Assembly (NCBI RefSeq): GCF_902506165.1
Contig: NZ_LR733817.1
Span: 2,511,408 to 2,575,407, forward strand
DNA from: Bosea sp. 29B
GTDB taxonomy: Bacteria; Pseudomonadota; Alphaproteobacteria; Rhizobiales; Beijerinckiaceae
DNA length: 64,000 nucleotides
Direction: 5' to 3'
The translations under genes and the position numbers were made by a program. The notes below the pieces were generated by a model. That model saw only the letters and a list, made by a program, of their open reading frames with translations. It was not told where the DNA came from and ran no database searches. Position 1 is the first letter of the stretch; every line of letters begins with the position of its first letter. Below, one piece after another: positions 28,358-37,873 of the stretch.

Positions 28358-29256
28358 CAGCCCCTCCCCGCTTCGGAATCGGCCCGCGCATCGGCCGCGG
28401 TCATCACCGTGTAGAACACCCAGCAGACCGCGAGGATGATCAGGTTGTAGACGATCGAGAGCGCCGCCGCCTTGCCGAGGTCGAACTGGCCGAGCGCGAG
28501 TTTCACCAATTCGATCGACAGGAAGGTCGTCGAATTGCCGGGGCCACCGCCGGTGACGACGAAGGGCTCGGTGTAGATCATGAACGAGTCCATGAAGCGC
28601 AGCAGCACGGCGATCAGCAGCACGCGGCTCATCTTCGGCAATTGAATGGTGCGGAACACGGCCCAGCGCGAGGCGCCGTCGATGCGCGCCGCCTGGTAAT
28701 AGGCGTCCGGGATCGATTTCAGGCCGGCATAGCAGAGCAGCGCGACCAGCGAGGTCCAGTGCCAGACATCCATCACGACGATGGTGATCCAGGCCGCCAC
28801 CGGGTCGGAGACGTAGTTGTAGCGGATGCCGAGCCCGTTGATCGCGGCCCCGAACAGGCCGATGTCGCCGCGCGCGAAGATCTGCCAGATCGTGCCGACG
28901 ACGTTCCACGGGATCAGCAGCGGCAGCGCCATCAGGACAAGCGTCGCCGAGACCGTCCAGCCCTCGCGCGGCATCGACAGTGCGACGAGGATGCCGAGCG
29001 GAATCTCGATGGCGAGGATGATTCCCGAGAAGGCGAGGTTGCGCCAGAGCGAGTCGTAGAAGCGCGAGCCGAGATCGCTCTTGGGATCGAGCAGTTCGGT
29101 GAACCAGCCGACGCCGTTCCAGAAGAACTGGTTGTTGCCGAAGGAATCCTGGACGGAGTAGTTCACCACCGTCATCAGCGGGATCACCGCCGAGAAGGCG
29201 ACGATCAGCAGCACCGGCAGGACGAGCAGCCAGGCTTTCTGGTTGACCGGCTTCAT
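28357..29256 (-). CDS. glpP: Glycerol ABC transporter permease
   Basis: The 299-residue inner-membrane protein has six predicted helices and an EAA-like loop PDAYYQAARIDGASRWAVFRTIQLPKMS. It has the MalF-like N-terminal helix WLLVLPVLLIVAFSAVIPLMTVVNYS. It overlaps glpT by four bases and glpQ by three, fixing the order glpS-T-P-Q-U-V. It forms the pore with GlpQ. Confidence 0.9.
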
Positions 29257-30347
29257 GGCTGGCCTCCCGCGAGCGCTTCGCCTTTGACCAGATGGCCGTC
29301 GCTGTAGATGTGGATCTGGCCGCTCTGCAGCGAGAGCGCGGCCAGATCGCTATCGAAGCTCGCGCCCTCCGGCACGCTTGCGGCGAGCTTGAGTCCATCG
29401 AGTTCGACGCGGGCGATGCGGGCGCGACCGATGTCGTCGATCCTGGCGATCCTGACCGGCAGCCCGGCGCCGCGCGGAGCGAGCGTCGCGTATTCCGGCC
29501 GGATGCCGAGCTCGACCTTGCCGGTGAGTGCTGGATAGTGCCTGGTCAGCGCGATCTCCTGACCGGCGAGGCTCGCCTGCGCGCCCTCGATCTTGCAGGG
29601 CAGCACGTTCATGCCGGGCGAGCCGATGAAATGGCCGACGAAGGTGTGGGCCGGGTGCTGGAACAGCTCCTCCGGCGTGCCGGTCTGCACCACGCCGCCA
29701 TCATGCATCACCACCACCGTATCGGCGAAGGTCAGCGCCTCCGTCTGGTCGTGGGTAACGTAGATCATGGTGAGATCGAGCTTGCGGTGCAGCTCCTTCA
29801 GCATCGAGCGCAATTGCCATTTCAGGTGCGGGTCGATGACGGTCAGCGGCTCGTCGAACAGGATCGCGGCGACGTCGGGCCGCACCAGCCCGCGCCCGAG
29901 CGAGATCTTTTGCTTGGCGTCGGCCCCGAGCCGGCTCGCCTTGCGATCGAGCGCCGCGGTCAGATCGAGCAGGCCGGCGATCTCGGCGACACGGGCCTCG
30001 ATCTCCGCTCGCGCGACGCCGCGATTCTTCAGGGGGAAGGCGAGGTTTTCGCGCACCGTCATCGTGTCGTAGACGACCGGGAACTGGAAGACCTGGGCGA
30101 TGTTGCGCGCCTCGGTCGGCAATTGCGTCACGTCCTTGTCGTCGAACAGGATGCGCCCGCGCGTCGGCACCACCAGGCCGGAGATGATGTTGAGCAGCGT
30201 GGTCTTGCCGCAGCCTGAGGGGCCGAGCAGGGCATAGGCGCCGCCCTGGCGCCAGACATGGTCGACCTCACGCAGGGCATAGTCCTGCGGCCCCTGCGGA
30301 TCGGGCTTGTAGGAATGGGCCAGCTTGTCGAGCGTGATCCTGGCCAT
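29253..30347 (-). CDS. glpT: Glycerol ABC transporter ATP-binding protein with degenerate signature motif
   Basis: The 364-residue NBD has an intact Walker A GPSGCGKT (residues 42-49), Walker B ILFDE (162-166) and switch His199 (YVTHD), plus a C-terminal regulatory domain. The ABC signature, normally LSGGQ, reads LGADA (140-144). Its partner GlpS keeps LSGGQ but has a changed Walker A and no switch histidine. The pair therefore forms one canonical and one degenerate ATP site. It overlaps glpP by ATGA. Confidence 0.9.
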   Translation of the reverse strand: MARITLDKLAHSYKPDPQGPQDYALREVDHVWRQGGAYALLGPSGCGKTTLLNIISGLVVPTRGRILFDDKDVTQLPTEARNIAQVFQFPVVYDTMTVRENLAFPLKNRGVARAEIEARVAEIAGLLDLTAALDRKASRLGADAKQKISLGRGLVRPDVAAILFDEPLTVIDPHLKWQLRSMLKELHRKLDLTMIYVTHDQTEALTFADTVVVMHDGGVVQTGTPEELFQHPAHTFVGHFIGSPGMNVLPCKIEGAQASLAGQEIALTRHYPALTGKVELGIRPEYATLAPRGAGLPVRIARIDDIGRARIARVELDGLKLAASVPEGASFDSDLAALSLQSGQIHIYSDGHLVKGEALAGGQP

Positions 30348-30348
30348 G

Positions 30349-31434
30349 TCACGCCGCCTTTGCCGGAGCTGCCGCCGTCAGCCTGCCGGCAGCGTCGAAC
30401 AGGAAGATGCGGGTGGGATCGAGCCAGGCCGTGACGGCGGCACCTGGCTCCAGGCGGCGCACGCCCGGCACTAGCGCGACCAGGCGATGCTCGCCGACAT
30501 CGAGATGGACGTAGGATTCCGAGCCGGTGATCTCGGAGACGGAGACGGTCGCCGGCAGCTCGATCGCCGGGGCCGGCAGCGCGTCAAGCGCGAGATGATG
30601 GGCGCGGAAGCCGATCGTGTAGGCGCCATCGGGGACGCTGGCGAAGGCGCCAGTGGCAGGAATGCTCTGGCCGGTCGAAAGCCTGACCTCGCCGCCCTGC
30701 CTGGTTCCGGACAGCGTGTTGAGCGGCGGGTCGGAGAAGACCTGCGCGGTGACGAGATCGTCAGGCTGGCGATAGACCTGCGCGGTCGGCCCGAACTGCG
30801 TCACCCGTCCCTGGAACAGCGTCGCGGTATTGCCGCCGAGCAGCAGCGCCTCGCTCGGCTCGGTGGTGGCATAGACGAAGATCGCGCCGGATTCGGCGAA
30901 GATGCGCGGCAATTCCTCGCGCAGTTCCTCGCGCAATTTGTAATCGAGATTGGCGAGCGGCTCGTCGAGCAGCACCAGCTCGGCCCGCTTCACCAGCGCG
31001 CGGGCGATCGCGGTGCGCTGCTGTTGGCCGCCGGAGAGTTCGAGCGGCTTGCGCTGGAGATAGGGTTCGAGCCGCAATAGCGCCGCCGCGCTCTTCACCC
31101 GGGCGTCAATCTCGCTCGCCGGCAGGCCGGCGACGCGCAAGGGCGAGGCGATGTTCTCGTAGACCGAGAGCGCGGGGTAGTTGATGAATTGCTGGTAGAC
31201 CATCGCGACATTGCGCTTCTGCACCGGCAGTCCGGTGACGTCGCGGCCCTCGACCAGGACCTTACCGCTGCTCGGTGCGTCGAGCCCGGCCATCAGGCGC
31301 ATCAGCGAGGTCTTGCCGGCGAGCGTGGCGCCGAGCAGCACGTTGAGCGATCCCCTCTCCAGTGTCAGCGAGATGTCGGCGAGCAGGGTTTGCGCGCCAC
31401 GGGTCAGGCTGAGACGGTCGAGGGTCAGGCTCAT
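30349..31434 (-). CDS. glpS: Glycerol ABC transporter ATP-binding protein with degenerate Walker A
   Basis: The 361-residue NBD has the signature LSGGQ at 133-137 and Walker B LLDE at 155-158, but its Walker A is GATLAGKT (35-42), lacking the second loop glycine, and the switch region reads YATTEPSEA with Thr191 in place of histidine. Beside GlpT this completes an asymmetric heterodimer. ATG 31434 overlaps the glpD stop as ATGA. A C-terminal beta domain of about 120 residues is typical of sugar importer ATPases. Confidence 0.9.
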   Translation of the reverse strand: MSLTLDRLSLTRGAQTLLADISLTLERGSLNVLLGATLAGKTSLMRLMAGLDAPSSGKVLVEGRDVTGLPVQKRNVAMVYQQFINYPALSVYENIASPLRVAGLPASEIDARVKSAAALLRLEPYLQRKPLELSGGQQQRTAIARALVKRAELVLLDEPLANLDYKLREELREELPRIFAESGAIFVYATTEPSEALLLGGNTATLFQGRVTQFGPTAQVYRQPDDLVTAQVFSDPPLNTLSGTRQGGEVRLSTGQSIPATGAFASVPDGAYTIGFRAHHLALDALPAPAIELPATVSVSEITGSESYVHLDVGEHRLVALVPGVRRLEPGAAVTAWLDPTRIFLFDAAGRLTAAAPAKAA

Positions 31435-32966
31435 CCTCGCGCCTCCACCTTGGCGGAAGCGGGTGGCGAAGCCTTTGCCGCCATGTAGTCGTCGAGCGCG
31501 CGGCGCTGCTCGGGCGAGAAGCGCAGGCCGAGCTTGCTGCGCCGGAACAGGATGTCGTCGGCGCTCACGGCCCATTCCTGGCTCATCAGCCAGGCGACCT
31601 CGCGCTCGGTCAGGTCGGCGCCGAAGACGCGGCCGAGATCGGCCATCGCCTTGGCGCCTTCGAGCAGGGTTTCCGCGCGAGTGCCGTAGGCGCGGGCGAG
31701 CCGGCGCGCCAGCTTGCGGTCGAGCCAGGGGCGGGGGGCAGAGATGCGCTCGACCAGCCCTTCGAAGCCCTCGACCGGGAAGTCGCCGCCGGGCAGATGC
31801 GCCTTTGCCGTCCAGGTCGGCGCCCGCAGGGCCGGCACGGCGGCCGACAGCTTCTCGACCGCCGCTTCCGCCAGCCGGCGCGCCGTGGTGATCTTGCCGC
31901 CGAAGACCGAGAGAAGCGGTGCCGAGCCGGCGGGCTCGTCCAGCGTCAGCACATAGTCGCGGGTCGCTTCCTGCGCCTTGCTGGCGCCGTCGTCATAGAG
32001 CGGGCGCACGCCGGAATAGGTCCAGACCACGTCCTCGCGCTTGATCGGCTTGCGGAAATACTCGCTCGCCGCGGCGCAGAGATAGGCGATCTCGTCCTCG
32101 CTGGCGGCGACCTTGGCCGGATCACCGTCATAGTCCTTGTCGGTGGTGCCGATCAGGGTCAGGTCGCCCTCATAGGGGATGGCGAAGATGATGCGACCAT
32201 CGGCGTTCTGGAAGATGTAGCAGCGATCGTGCTCGAACAGGCGCGGCACCACGATATGGCTGCCCTGGACCAGCCGCACCGAGGCCGGACGGTTGCTGGC
32301 GACGATGCCGTTCAGCACATCCGCGACCCAGGGACCGGCGGCGTTGACGAGCACGCGGGCGCTGGTCTCGGCCCGGACGCCGTCGGGGCCTTCGGTCGTG
32401 ACCACCCAGAGATCGCCCTGGCGCCGGGCCCCGATCACCTTGGTCCGCGGCAGGATTCGGGCGCCGTGCTCGGCCGCATCGCGAGCATTGAGCACGACGA
32501 GGCGGGCATCCTCGACCCAGCAATCGGAATATTCGAAGGCGCGGCCGAAGCGCGGCTGCAGCGGCTCGCCGGCCGCGTCGCGCTTGAGATCGAGCGAGCG
32601 CGTCGCCGGCAGCAGCTTGCGGCCGCCGAGATGGTCGTAGAGGAAGAGGCCGAGCCGCAGCATCCACCAGGGCCTGAGGCCCGCATGATGCGGCAGCACG
32701 AAGCGCAGGGGCCGGATGATGTGCGGCGCGGCGCGCCACATCACCTCACGCTCGGTCAGCGCCTCGCGCACCAGCCGGAACTCGTAGTGCTCGAGATAGC
32801 GCAAGCCGCCATGGATCAGCTTGGTCGAAGCCGAGGAGGTCGCGCTGGCAAGATCGCCTTGCTCGAACAGCACGACCGAGGCTCCGCGCCCCGCCGCGTC
32901 GCGTGCGATGCCGCAGCCGTTCACGCCGCCGCCGATGATGGCGATGTCGAACACCGGAGCCGTCAC
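31431..32966 (-). CDS. glpD: FAD-dependent glycerol-3-phosphate dehydrogenase
   Basis: The 511-residue flavoprotein starts with the dinucleotide motif IIGGGVNGCGIARDAAGRG and contains SSASTKLIHGGLRYLEHYEF, GRIIFAIPYEGDLTLIGTTD and SVFGGKITTARRLAEAAVE, all GlpD hallmarks. It oxidises glycerol-3-phosphate to dihydroxyacetone phosphate at the inner membrane, feeding electrons to quinone. It is the first structural gene behind glpR, and glpS overlaps its stop, so transport and oxidation are co-expressed. No glpK is in the window. Confidence 0.96.
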   Translation of the reverse strand: MTAPVFDIAIIGGGVNGCGIARDAAGRGASVVLFEQGDLASATSSASTKLIHGGLRYLEHYEFRLVREALTEREVMWRAAPHIIRPLRFVLPHHAGLRPWWMLRLGLFLYDHLGGRKLLPATRSLDLKRDAAGEPLQPRFGRAFEYSDCWVEDARLVVLNARDAAEHGARILPRTKVIGARRQGDLWVVTTEGPDGVRAETSARVLVNAAGPWVADVLNGIVASNRPASVRLVQGSHIVVPRLFEHDRCYIFQNADGRIIFAIPYEGDLTLIGTTDKDYDGDPAKVAASEDEIAYLCAAASEYFRKPIKREDVVWTYSGVRPLYDDGASKAQEATRDYVLTLDEPAGSAPLLSVFGGKITTARRLAEAAVEKLSAAVPALRAPTWTAKAHLPGGDFPVEGFEGLVERISAPRPWLDRKLARRLARAYGTRAETLLEGAKAMADLGRVFGADLTEREVAWLMSQEWAVSADDILFRRSKLGLRFSPEQRRALDDYMAAKASPPASAKVEARG

Positions 32967-33046
32967 GCGATCCCTCCCGCAGGCACTCCTGCGAGTGCCT
33001 CTTCAACGCACGGTAGAGCGTGATTTTCTTGCGTGCAACGGGAAAA

Positions 33047-33082
33047 CGAAAGTGAAAGCGAAAATTCTAGCTTTCACTTTCG
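33047..33082. promoter_or_regulatory. Probable GlpR operator (13-bp perfect inverted repeat)
   Basis: CGAAAGTGAAAGC at 33047-33059 and its exact complement at 33070-33082 surround ten bases containing the glpR stop codon. The right arm lies within the end of the glpR coding region. Repeated GAAA tracts at about six-base steps are typical of DeoR-family sites. It lies between glpR and glpD, so it may control glpD and the transporter and could also act as an attenuator. Confidence 0.6.
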
Positions 33083-33870
33083 GTGTATAGGGCCGACTCA
33101 GCCAGCGTTTCGGTTTCGACCACGCTGATGCCCTCGCTGCGGCAGAGCTCGCGCAAGGGCGGCGGGCCGAGCCGATCGGTGACGAAGACGTCGACATCGC
33201 GCAGATGGCCAATGCGCACAGGGGCGGAGCGCTCGAACTTGGTGCTGTCGGCGACGAGCAGGCATTGCCGGGCATTCTCGATGATCGCCTGCGAGACGCG
33301 CACCTCGCGATAGTCGAAATCGAGCAGCGCCCCCTCCTCGTCGATGGCGGAGGTGCCGATCACGGCATAGTCGACCTTGAACTGGCGGATCAGGTCGACG
33401 GCGGCAGCGCCGATTACGCCGCCATCGGAGCGTCGAACTGGCCCGCCGGCGACGATCACCTCGATATTCTGATGCGGGTAAAGCAGCGTCGCGACATGCA
33501 GGTTGTTGGTGATGACCAGCAGGCCGTGATGGTCCGACAGCGCGCGCGCCACCTCTTCTGTGGTGGTGCCGATATTGATGAAGAGCGAGGCGTCGTTGGG
33601 GATCAGCGCAGCCGCCGCCCGGCCAATCGCCGCCTTCTCGTCGCGGGCGATGAAGCGGCGCGCCTCATAGGCTAGGTTCTCGACCCCGGACGCGACCACG
33701 GCACCGCCATGCACGCGCGACATGATGCGCTGGTCGCAGAGCTGGTTCAGGTCCTTGCGGATGGTCTGGGCGCTGACCTCGTAGCGCGCCGCGAGATCCT
33801 CGACATTGACGCGTCCCTGCGCCCTGGCCAGCGCCACGATCTCGCGCTGGCGTGGCGTGATGCTCTCCAT
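33067..33870 (-). CDS. glpR: DeoR family regulator of the glycerol locus
   Basis: The 267-residue repressor has a DeoR winged helix at residues 3-57 (ITPRQREIVALARAQGRVNV, then EDLAARYEVSAQTIRKDLNQLC) and a C-terminal phosphosugar-sensing domain with NIGTTTEEVARAL and AVIGTSAIDEEGALLDFDYREV. ATG 33870 has GAGGAG six bases before it. GlpR normally responds to glycerol-3-phosphate; here it heads the glp operon upstream of glpD. Confidence 0.9.
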   Translation of the reverse strand: MESITPRQREIVALARAQGRVNVEDLAARYEVSAQTIRKDLNQLCDQRIMSRVHGGAVVASGVENLAYEARRFIARDEKAAIGRAAAALIPNDASLFINIGTTTEEVARALSDHHGLLVITNNLHVATLLYPHQNIEVIVAGGPVRRSDGGVIGAAAVDLIRQFKVDYAVIGTSAIDEEGALLDFDYREVRVSQAIIENARQCLLVADSTKFERSAPVRIGHLRDVDVFVTDRLGPPPLRELCRSEGISVVETETLAESALYTESES

Positions 33871-34068
33871 GTCCGGCTCCTCGTGACGTGGCGCCAAGCT
33901 GACCGCGCCGGCTGGCAGCGTCAACCGTGTCAAGTTCGGCGGCTAACGATCGCGGGAGCTGCCGAACGCACTCGCGATGCGCAACCCTGTCAAAAGACAT
34001 GCGCGTTTGACAGACACTGCGCTAGCGGTCGAACTGTATCGTCTTCACCCCGACTCGAAGGCCCACCT

Positions 34069-35043
34069 GTGCCGACACAGCTCGACAAGGATGCTCGTTT
34101 CCTGCGCGCCGTGCTGGCGGCGTCGGACGACTGCATCAAGGTGATCGGCCTCGACGGTTCGCTCGAGTTCATGAGCGAGGGCGGTCAGCGCGTGATGGAG
34201 GTCGCCGATTTCGAGGCGATCCGCGGCTGTCCCTGGACGCAGTTCTGGGAGGGGCAGGGGAAGGCCGAGGTCGAGGCCGCGCTCGCGGCGGCGCGGGCTG
34301 GTCACAGCTACCGATTCCAAGGCCAGGCCGACACTGCCGCTGGCAATCCGCGCTATTGGGATGTGCAGGTTTCGCCGATCGTCGCTTCGGACGGCAAGCC
34401 CGAGGCGATCCTCTCGGTCTCGCGCGACATCACGCAGATGCATGCCGGCGAGGAGCGCTACCGCCTGCTCGCCGGCGAATTGAACCATCGCATCAAGAAT
34501 CTGCTCGCCATGGTCTCCGGCATCGTCAACCAGTCGCTGCGCAGCTCCAACGAGCCGCTCGATATGGTCAAGCGCCGTCTGTCCGACCGCTTGCAGGCAC
34601 TGGCCGCGGCGCAGGATGTGCTGATGATGGCGAGCCGCCACGGCGCTGATCTCAGGCAACTGGTCGAGGTCGTGTTGTCGCCGCACCGCTCCGCCGAGCG
34701 CCTCACCGTCGACGGTCCCTCGGTGACGCTCTCCTCGAAATGCGCGCTGGCGATGGCGCTCGCTCTGCACGAGCTTGGGACCAACGCGGTGAAATACGGC
34801 GCACTCTCACAAGATGGCGGCCATGTCGACGTTTCCTGGCGCAACGAGGGCGGCGCGTTCCACTTCCACTGGCGGGAAAGCGGCGGGCCGCATGTGACGG
34901 CGCCGCAGCGGCGCGGCTTCGGCTCGCAGATGATCGAGAAAGTGCTCGGCAGCTATCTCGGCGGCACCGCGAAGATCGATTTTGCGCCTGAGGGCATCGC
35001 GCTTTCGCTCGACGCGCCGACCGCGGCGCTGGCCGAGGGCTAG
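34069..35043 (+). CDS. PAS-containing HWE-family sensor histidine kinase
   Basis: The 324-residue soluble kinase starts at a GTG (34069) with GAAGG seven bases upstream. A PAS domain covers about residues 10-120 (FLRAVLAASDDCIKVIGLDG, ending SVSRDITQMHAGEERYR). The H-box is ELNHRIKNLLAMVSGIVNQSLR and the N-box ALHELGTNAVKYGALS, with GFGSQMIEKVL, as in HWE/HisKA_2 kinases common in Hyphomicrobiales. No response regulator is adjacent. It senses an internal signal, perhaps light or redox, but no flavin-binding cysteine motif of LOV type is visible. Confidence 0.88.
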   Translation: MPTQLDKDARFLRAVLAASDDCIKVIGLDGSLEFMSEGGQRVMEVADFEAIRGCPWTQFWEGQGKAEVEAALAAARAGHSYRFQGQADTAAGNPRYWDVQVSPIVASDGKPEAILSVSRDITQMHAGEERYRLLAGELNHRIKNLLAMVSGIVNQSLRSSNEPLDMVKRRLSDRLQALAAAQDVLMMASRHGADLRQLVEVVLSPHRSAERLTVDGPSVTLSSKCALAMALALHELGTNAVKYGALSQDGGHVDVSWRNEGGAFHFHWRESGGPHVTAPQRRGFGSQMIEKVLGSYLGGTAKIDFAPEGIALSLDAPTAALAEG

Positions 35044-35123
35044 CCGCCGATCGTCGCCCACTGTATGGCGGCGCGAAACCGGCTAGTCTTGCCGGCAGGT
35101 TCCGGCAGGAGGTCGCCACGCTG

Positions 35124-36632
35124 ATGCTGAGGAGGTCGCGCCGCGCCGCCATCCTCATCGCGGGCCTCGTCGCGTTCGGGCTCGCCTGCGCCGCCTATTC
35201 GCTGAACCGGCGCAGCCATGACGCCGCCGCGCTGGAGGAAGCCGGGCGCACCCTGCATCGCCTGATCTCGCAGCGGGTCGACCAGCACGATGCCCATCTG
35301 ACCAGCCTGTCGGCCCTGGTGCAGGCGGCCGAACCGGCGCCGGTCGCGACCGTCGAGCAGGTCGCGGCCAGCATCGTCCGCTTCTATCCGCGCATCGTCG
35401 GCATCGATGTCGTCGATCTCGCGCTGACTCCGCCGCGCTCGCTGCTCGACGCCGCCGATCCCGCTGTTGTTGCGGAGGAGGCGCGGCAAGCAATCGGGTC
35501 GAGCCTGCGGCTGCGCGCTCTCGGCGGCGACAAGCTGCTCATCGTCAAGCGGGCGCTCACCGACGGCGTCGGCCACTACGCACTCGCCCTCATTATCGAC
35601 ATGAACAGGCTTTCTGCCAGCGATACGCCGCTGCCGGAGGGGACACGGGTCCAGTTGCAACTGATCGAGCAAGGTCGTGCGCTCGACGAGCCGGCAGGCG
35701 CCTTCAGTGCCGATATCGCCAGCCGGACCCAGCCCTTACGTCTGACGCTGACGACGAGCGCGCCGGGCTGGCCGCTGCCGCCTCCGGCCGTCCTGATGCT
35801 GGCCGGCCTCCTCATCGGCCTCGCCACCTTCCTGGTCGACCGCTTGCTCGAAGCACGCAGCGCCGCGCGCGAGGCGGCGCGAAAGGCCGTAATCGCCGAG
35901 CAAGATGCCCGCCTCGCCCATGCCGGGCGGGTCAACGCCATGGGCGAGCTTGCTTCCGGTATCGCTCATGAGCTGACCCAGCCTCTGACCGCGATCCTCG
36001 GCCAGGCCCAGGCCGGCCGACGCCTGCTGGCTCAGCCCGATGCGGATCAGGCGGTGCTGGCGGGCGCCTTCGAGGCGATCGCGCGCAATGCCCGCCGTGC
36101 CGGCGACATCCTCGGGCGTTTGCGCGCCTGGATCAGCAAATCCGAGCCCCAGGTCGAGAGCGTCGACCTGACCGAGCTGGCCGGCGAGGTCGTCGATCTC
36201 CTCGCGGCCAACGCGCAGGCCGTGGGCGCAACGCTGTGCGTCACCGGTGATGGCAGCCGGCCGCTGGTGCGCGCCGACCGGGTCCAACTCGAACAGGTCG
36301 TCTTCAACCTTGCCCGCAACGGGCTGGAGGCGGTGGAGGGGCTCGATGGCGAGCGTCGCGTGACGATCGAGGTCGGCACGCAAGGGGGCGAGGCGGTGCT
36401 CGCGGTCCACGACAGCGGTCCAGGCCTGTCATCGGAAGCGCAGGCGCGCCTGTTCGAGCCGTTCTTCACGACCAAGCCGGCGGGCCTGGGTCTCGGTCTT
36501 GCCCTCTGCGTCCGGCTCGTCGAGCGCTTCGACGGAACACTCGCCGCGGAGAATGCCGCCGAGGGCGGTGCGGTCTTCAGCGTCCGCCTGCCGCGCGTCG
36601 CGAGCGAGGCTTCGCGGGAGGCGACTGAATGA
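35124..36632 (+). CDS. Membrane sensor histidine kinase
   Basis: The 502-residue kinase has a transmembrane helix near residues 8-26, a periplasmic region to about 210, a second helix PPPAVLMLAGLLIGLATFLV at about 213-232, and a cytoplasmic HisKA domain with GELASGIAHELTQPLTAILG. The ATPase boxes are NLARNGLEAVEG, DSGPGLS, FFTTK and GLGLGLAL. It resembles the FixL/TodS output class. The ATGA overlap with the next gene makes them a two-component pair. Confidence 0.9.
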   Translation: MLRRSRRAAILIAGLVAFGLACAAYSLNRRSHDAAALEEAGRTLHRLISQRVDQHDAHLTSLSALVQAAEPAPVATVEQVAASIVRFYPRIVGIDVVDLALTPPRSLLDAADPAVVAEEARQAIGSSLRLRALGGDKLLIVKRALTDGVGHYALALIIDMNRLSASDTPLPEGTRVQLQLIEQGRALDEPAGAFSADIASRTQPLRLTLTTSAPGWPLPPPAVLMLAGLLIGLATFLVDRLLEARSAAREAARKAVIAEQDARLAHAGRVNAMGELASGIAHELTQPLTAILGQAQAGRRLLAQPDADQAVLAGAFEAIARNARRAGDILGRLRAWISKSEPQVESVDLTELAGEVVDLLAANAQAVGATLCVTGDGSRPLVRADRVQLEQVVFNLARNGLEAVEGLDGERRVTIEVGTQGGEAVLAVHDSGPGLSSEAQARLFEPFFTTKPAGLGLGLALCVRLVERFDGTLAAENAAEGGAVFSVRLPRVASEASREATE

Positions 36633-37237
36633 GCCGGCAGCTCGTCCATCTGATCGACGATGACTGGGAGGTGCGCGAGGCGCTGAGCTTCCTGCTGCGG
36701 ACCGTCGGGCTCGAGGTCCAGCCGCATGCCGACGGCGCCGCCTTCCTGGAGGCGCTGCCCGGTCTGCGGCCGGGTTGCATCGTCACCGATATCCGCATGC
36801 CGCGCCTGACCGGGCTGAAGCTGCAGGAGCGGCTCGCCGCCGCGCGCTGCCGCTGGCCGGTCGTCGTCATCACCGGCCATGGCGATGTCGAGGCCTGCCG
36901 CGCCGCCTTCCGCAACGGCGCCGCCGATTTCCTGACCAAGCCGGTCGACGAGCAGGTATTGATCGACACCGTCCAGGCGGCGCTGGCGACGCTCGACGGC
37001 ATGCTCGCGGCCGAGAGCGGCAGCGCTTCGTCGCGGGAGAGGCTCGGCCGCCTGTCGCAGCGCGAGGCCGAGATTCTCGCCCTGATCGCCGAGGGACGCT
37101 CGACCAAGGAGATCGCGCGGGCGCTGTCGATCTCGCCGCGGACTGTCGACACGCACCGCGCCCATCTCGCCGAGAAGCTGGAGACGACCTCGGTCGCCGA
37201 GATGGTCCGGCTGCATCTCGTCGGTAGAACTACGTAG
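36629..37237 (+). CDS. FixJ family response regulator
   Basis: The 202-residue protein has a receiver domain (acidic pocket IDDDWEV at 9-15, phospho-acceptor Asp54 in VTDIRMPR, Lys in FLTKPVDE) and a LuxR-type HTH (LSQREAEILALIAEGRSTKE, then IARALSISPRTVDTHRAHLAEKL). It is coupled to the preceding kinase by an ATGA overlap, so phosphotransfer between them is very likely. Target genes cannot be read, but the secreted GlcG-like gene follows 88 bases on. Confidence 0.92.
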   Translation: MSRQLVHLIDDDWEVREALSFLLRTVGLEVQPHADGAAFLEALPGLRPGCIVTDIRMPRLTGLKLQERLAAARCRWPVVVITGHGDVEACRAAFRNGAADFLTKPVDEQVLIDTVQAALATLDGMLAAESGSASSRERLGRLSQREAEILALIAEGRSTKEIARALSISPRTVDTHRAHLAEKLETTSVAEMVRLHLVGRTT

Positions 37238-37325
37238 GCTTTGCGCTTATCGCCCGGATGCAAGCGCGACGCCGGCTTCGGCATTGTCCCCTCACACCAA
37301 AACGGTGGTCACCAGAGGGATCGTC

Positions 37326-37814
37326 ATGTCGTTCGCCCGTCTCGCCATCATGTCTGCCGCCATCGCCCTGCCGACGCTCGCCCAGGCCCAGGTCGCGCAG
37401 ATTCGCGCTTTGCCGACGGCGCTCGCCGTCGAGCTCGCCCAGGCGACCGTCGCCGCCTGCTCCGCCAAGAACTTCAACGTCGCGGCGACCGTGGTCGACC
37501 GTGGCGGCATCGTGCTCGCCACCATCCGCGCCGATCGTGCCGGCCCGCACACCATCGACGCCAGCCGCGCCAAGGCCTTCACTTCGGTGTCCGCCAAGAA
37601 CAACACCGGTGCCATGGCCGAGGCTGCCGCCAACAATGCCGGCGCCCGCAACCTCGTCTACATCCCCGGCTTCCTGCTGCTCGGCGGCGGCGTACCGGTG
37701 AAGGTCGGTGACGAGGTCATCGCCGCGGTCGGCGTCGGCGGCGCTCCGGGCGGCCACCTCGACGAAGAATGCGCCAATGCCGGCCTGCAGGCGATCGCCG
37801 CCAAGCTGAAGTGA
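37326..37814 (+). CDS. Secreted GlcG/HbpS family protein
   Basis: The 162-residue product has a signal peptide ending AQAQ and a GlcG-type domain with AQATVAACSAKNFNVAATVVDRGGIVLATI, SRAKAFTSVSAKNN and GDEVIAAVGVGGAPGGHLDEECA. Members bind heme or small ligands in the periplasm; HbpS works with a two-component system, and this gene follows a kinase/regulator pair. GGGA precedes ATG 37326. A hairpin lies downstream. Confidence 0.85.
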   Translation: MSFARLAIMSAAIALPTLAQAQVAQIRALPTALAVELAQATVAACSAKNFNVAATVVDRGGIVLATIRADRAGPHTIDASRAKAFTSVSAKNNTGAMAEAAANNAGARNLVYIPGFLLLGGGVPVKVGDEVIAAVGVGGAPGGHLDEECANAGLQAIAAKLK

Positions 37815-37836
37815 CCGGTCTTCAGTGAGGGGGGCG

Positions 37837-37868
37837 TCAGGGCCGTTGCCGCAAGGCAGCGGCCCTGA
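37837..37868. terminator. Hairpin between convergent genes
   Basis: A 14-bp stem (37837-37850 with 37855-37868, one G-T wobble) with a GCAA tetraloop lies between the GlcG-like gene and the convergent MFS gene. No T-run follows, so it may act with Rho or simply protect transcript ends. Confidence 0.5.
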
Positions 37869-37873
37869 TCGTG

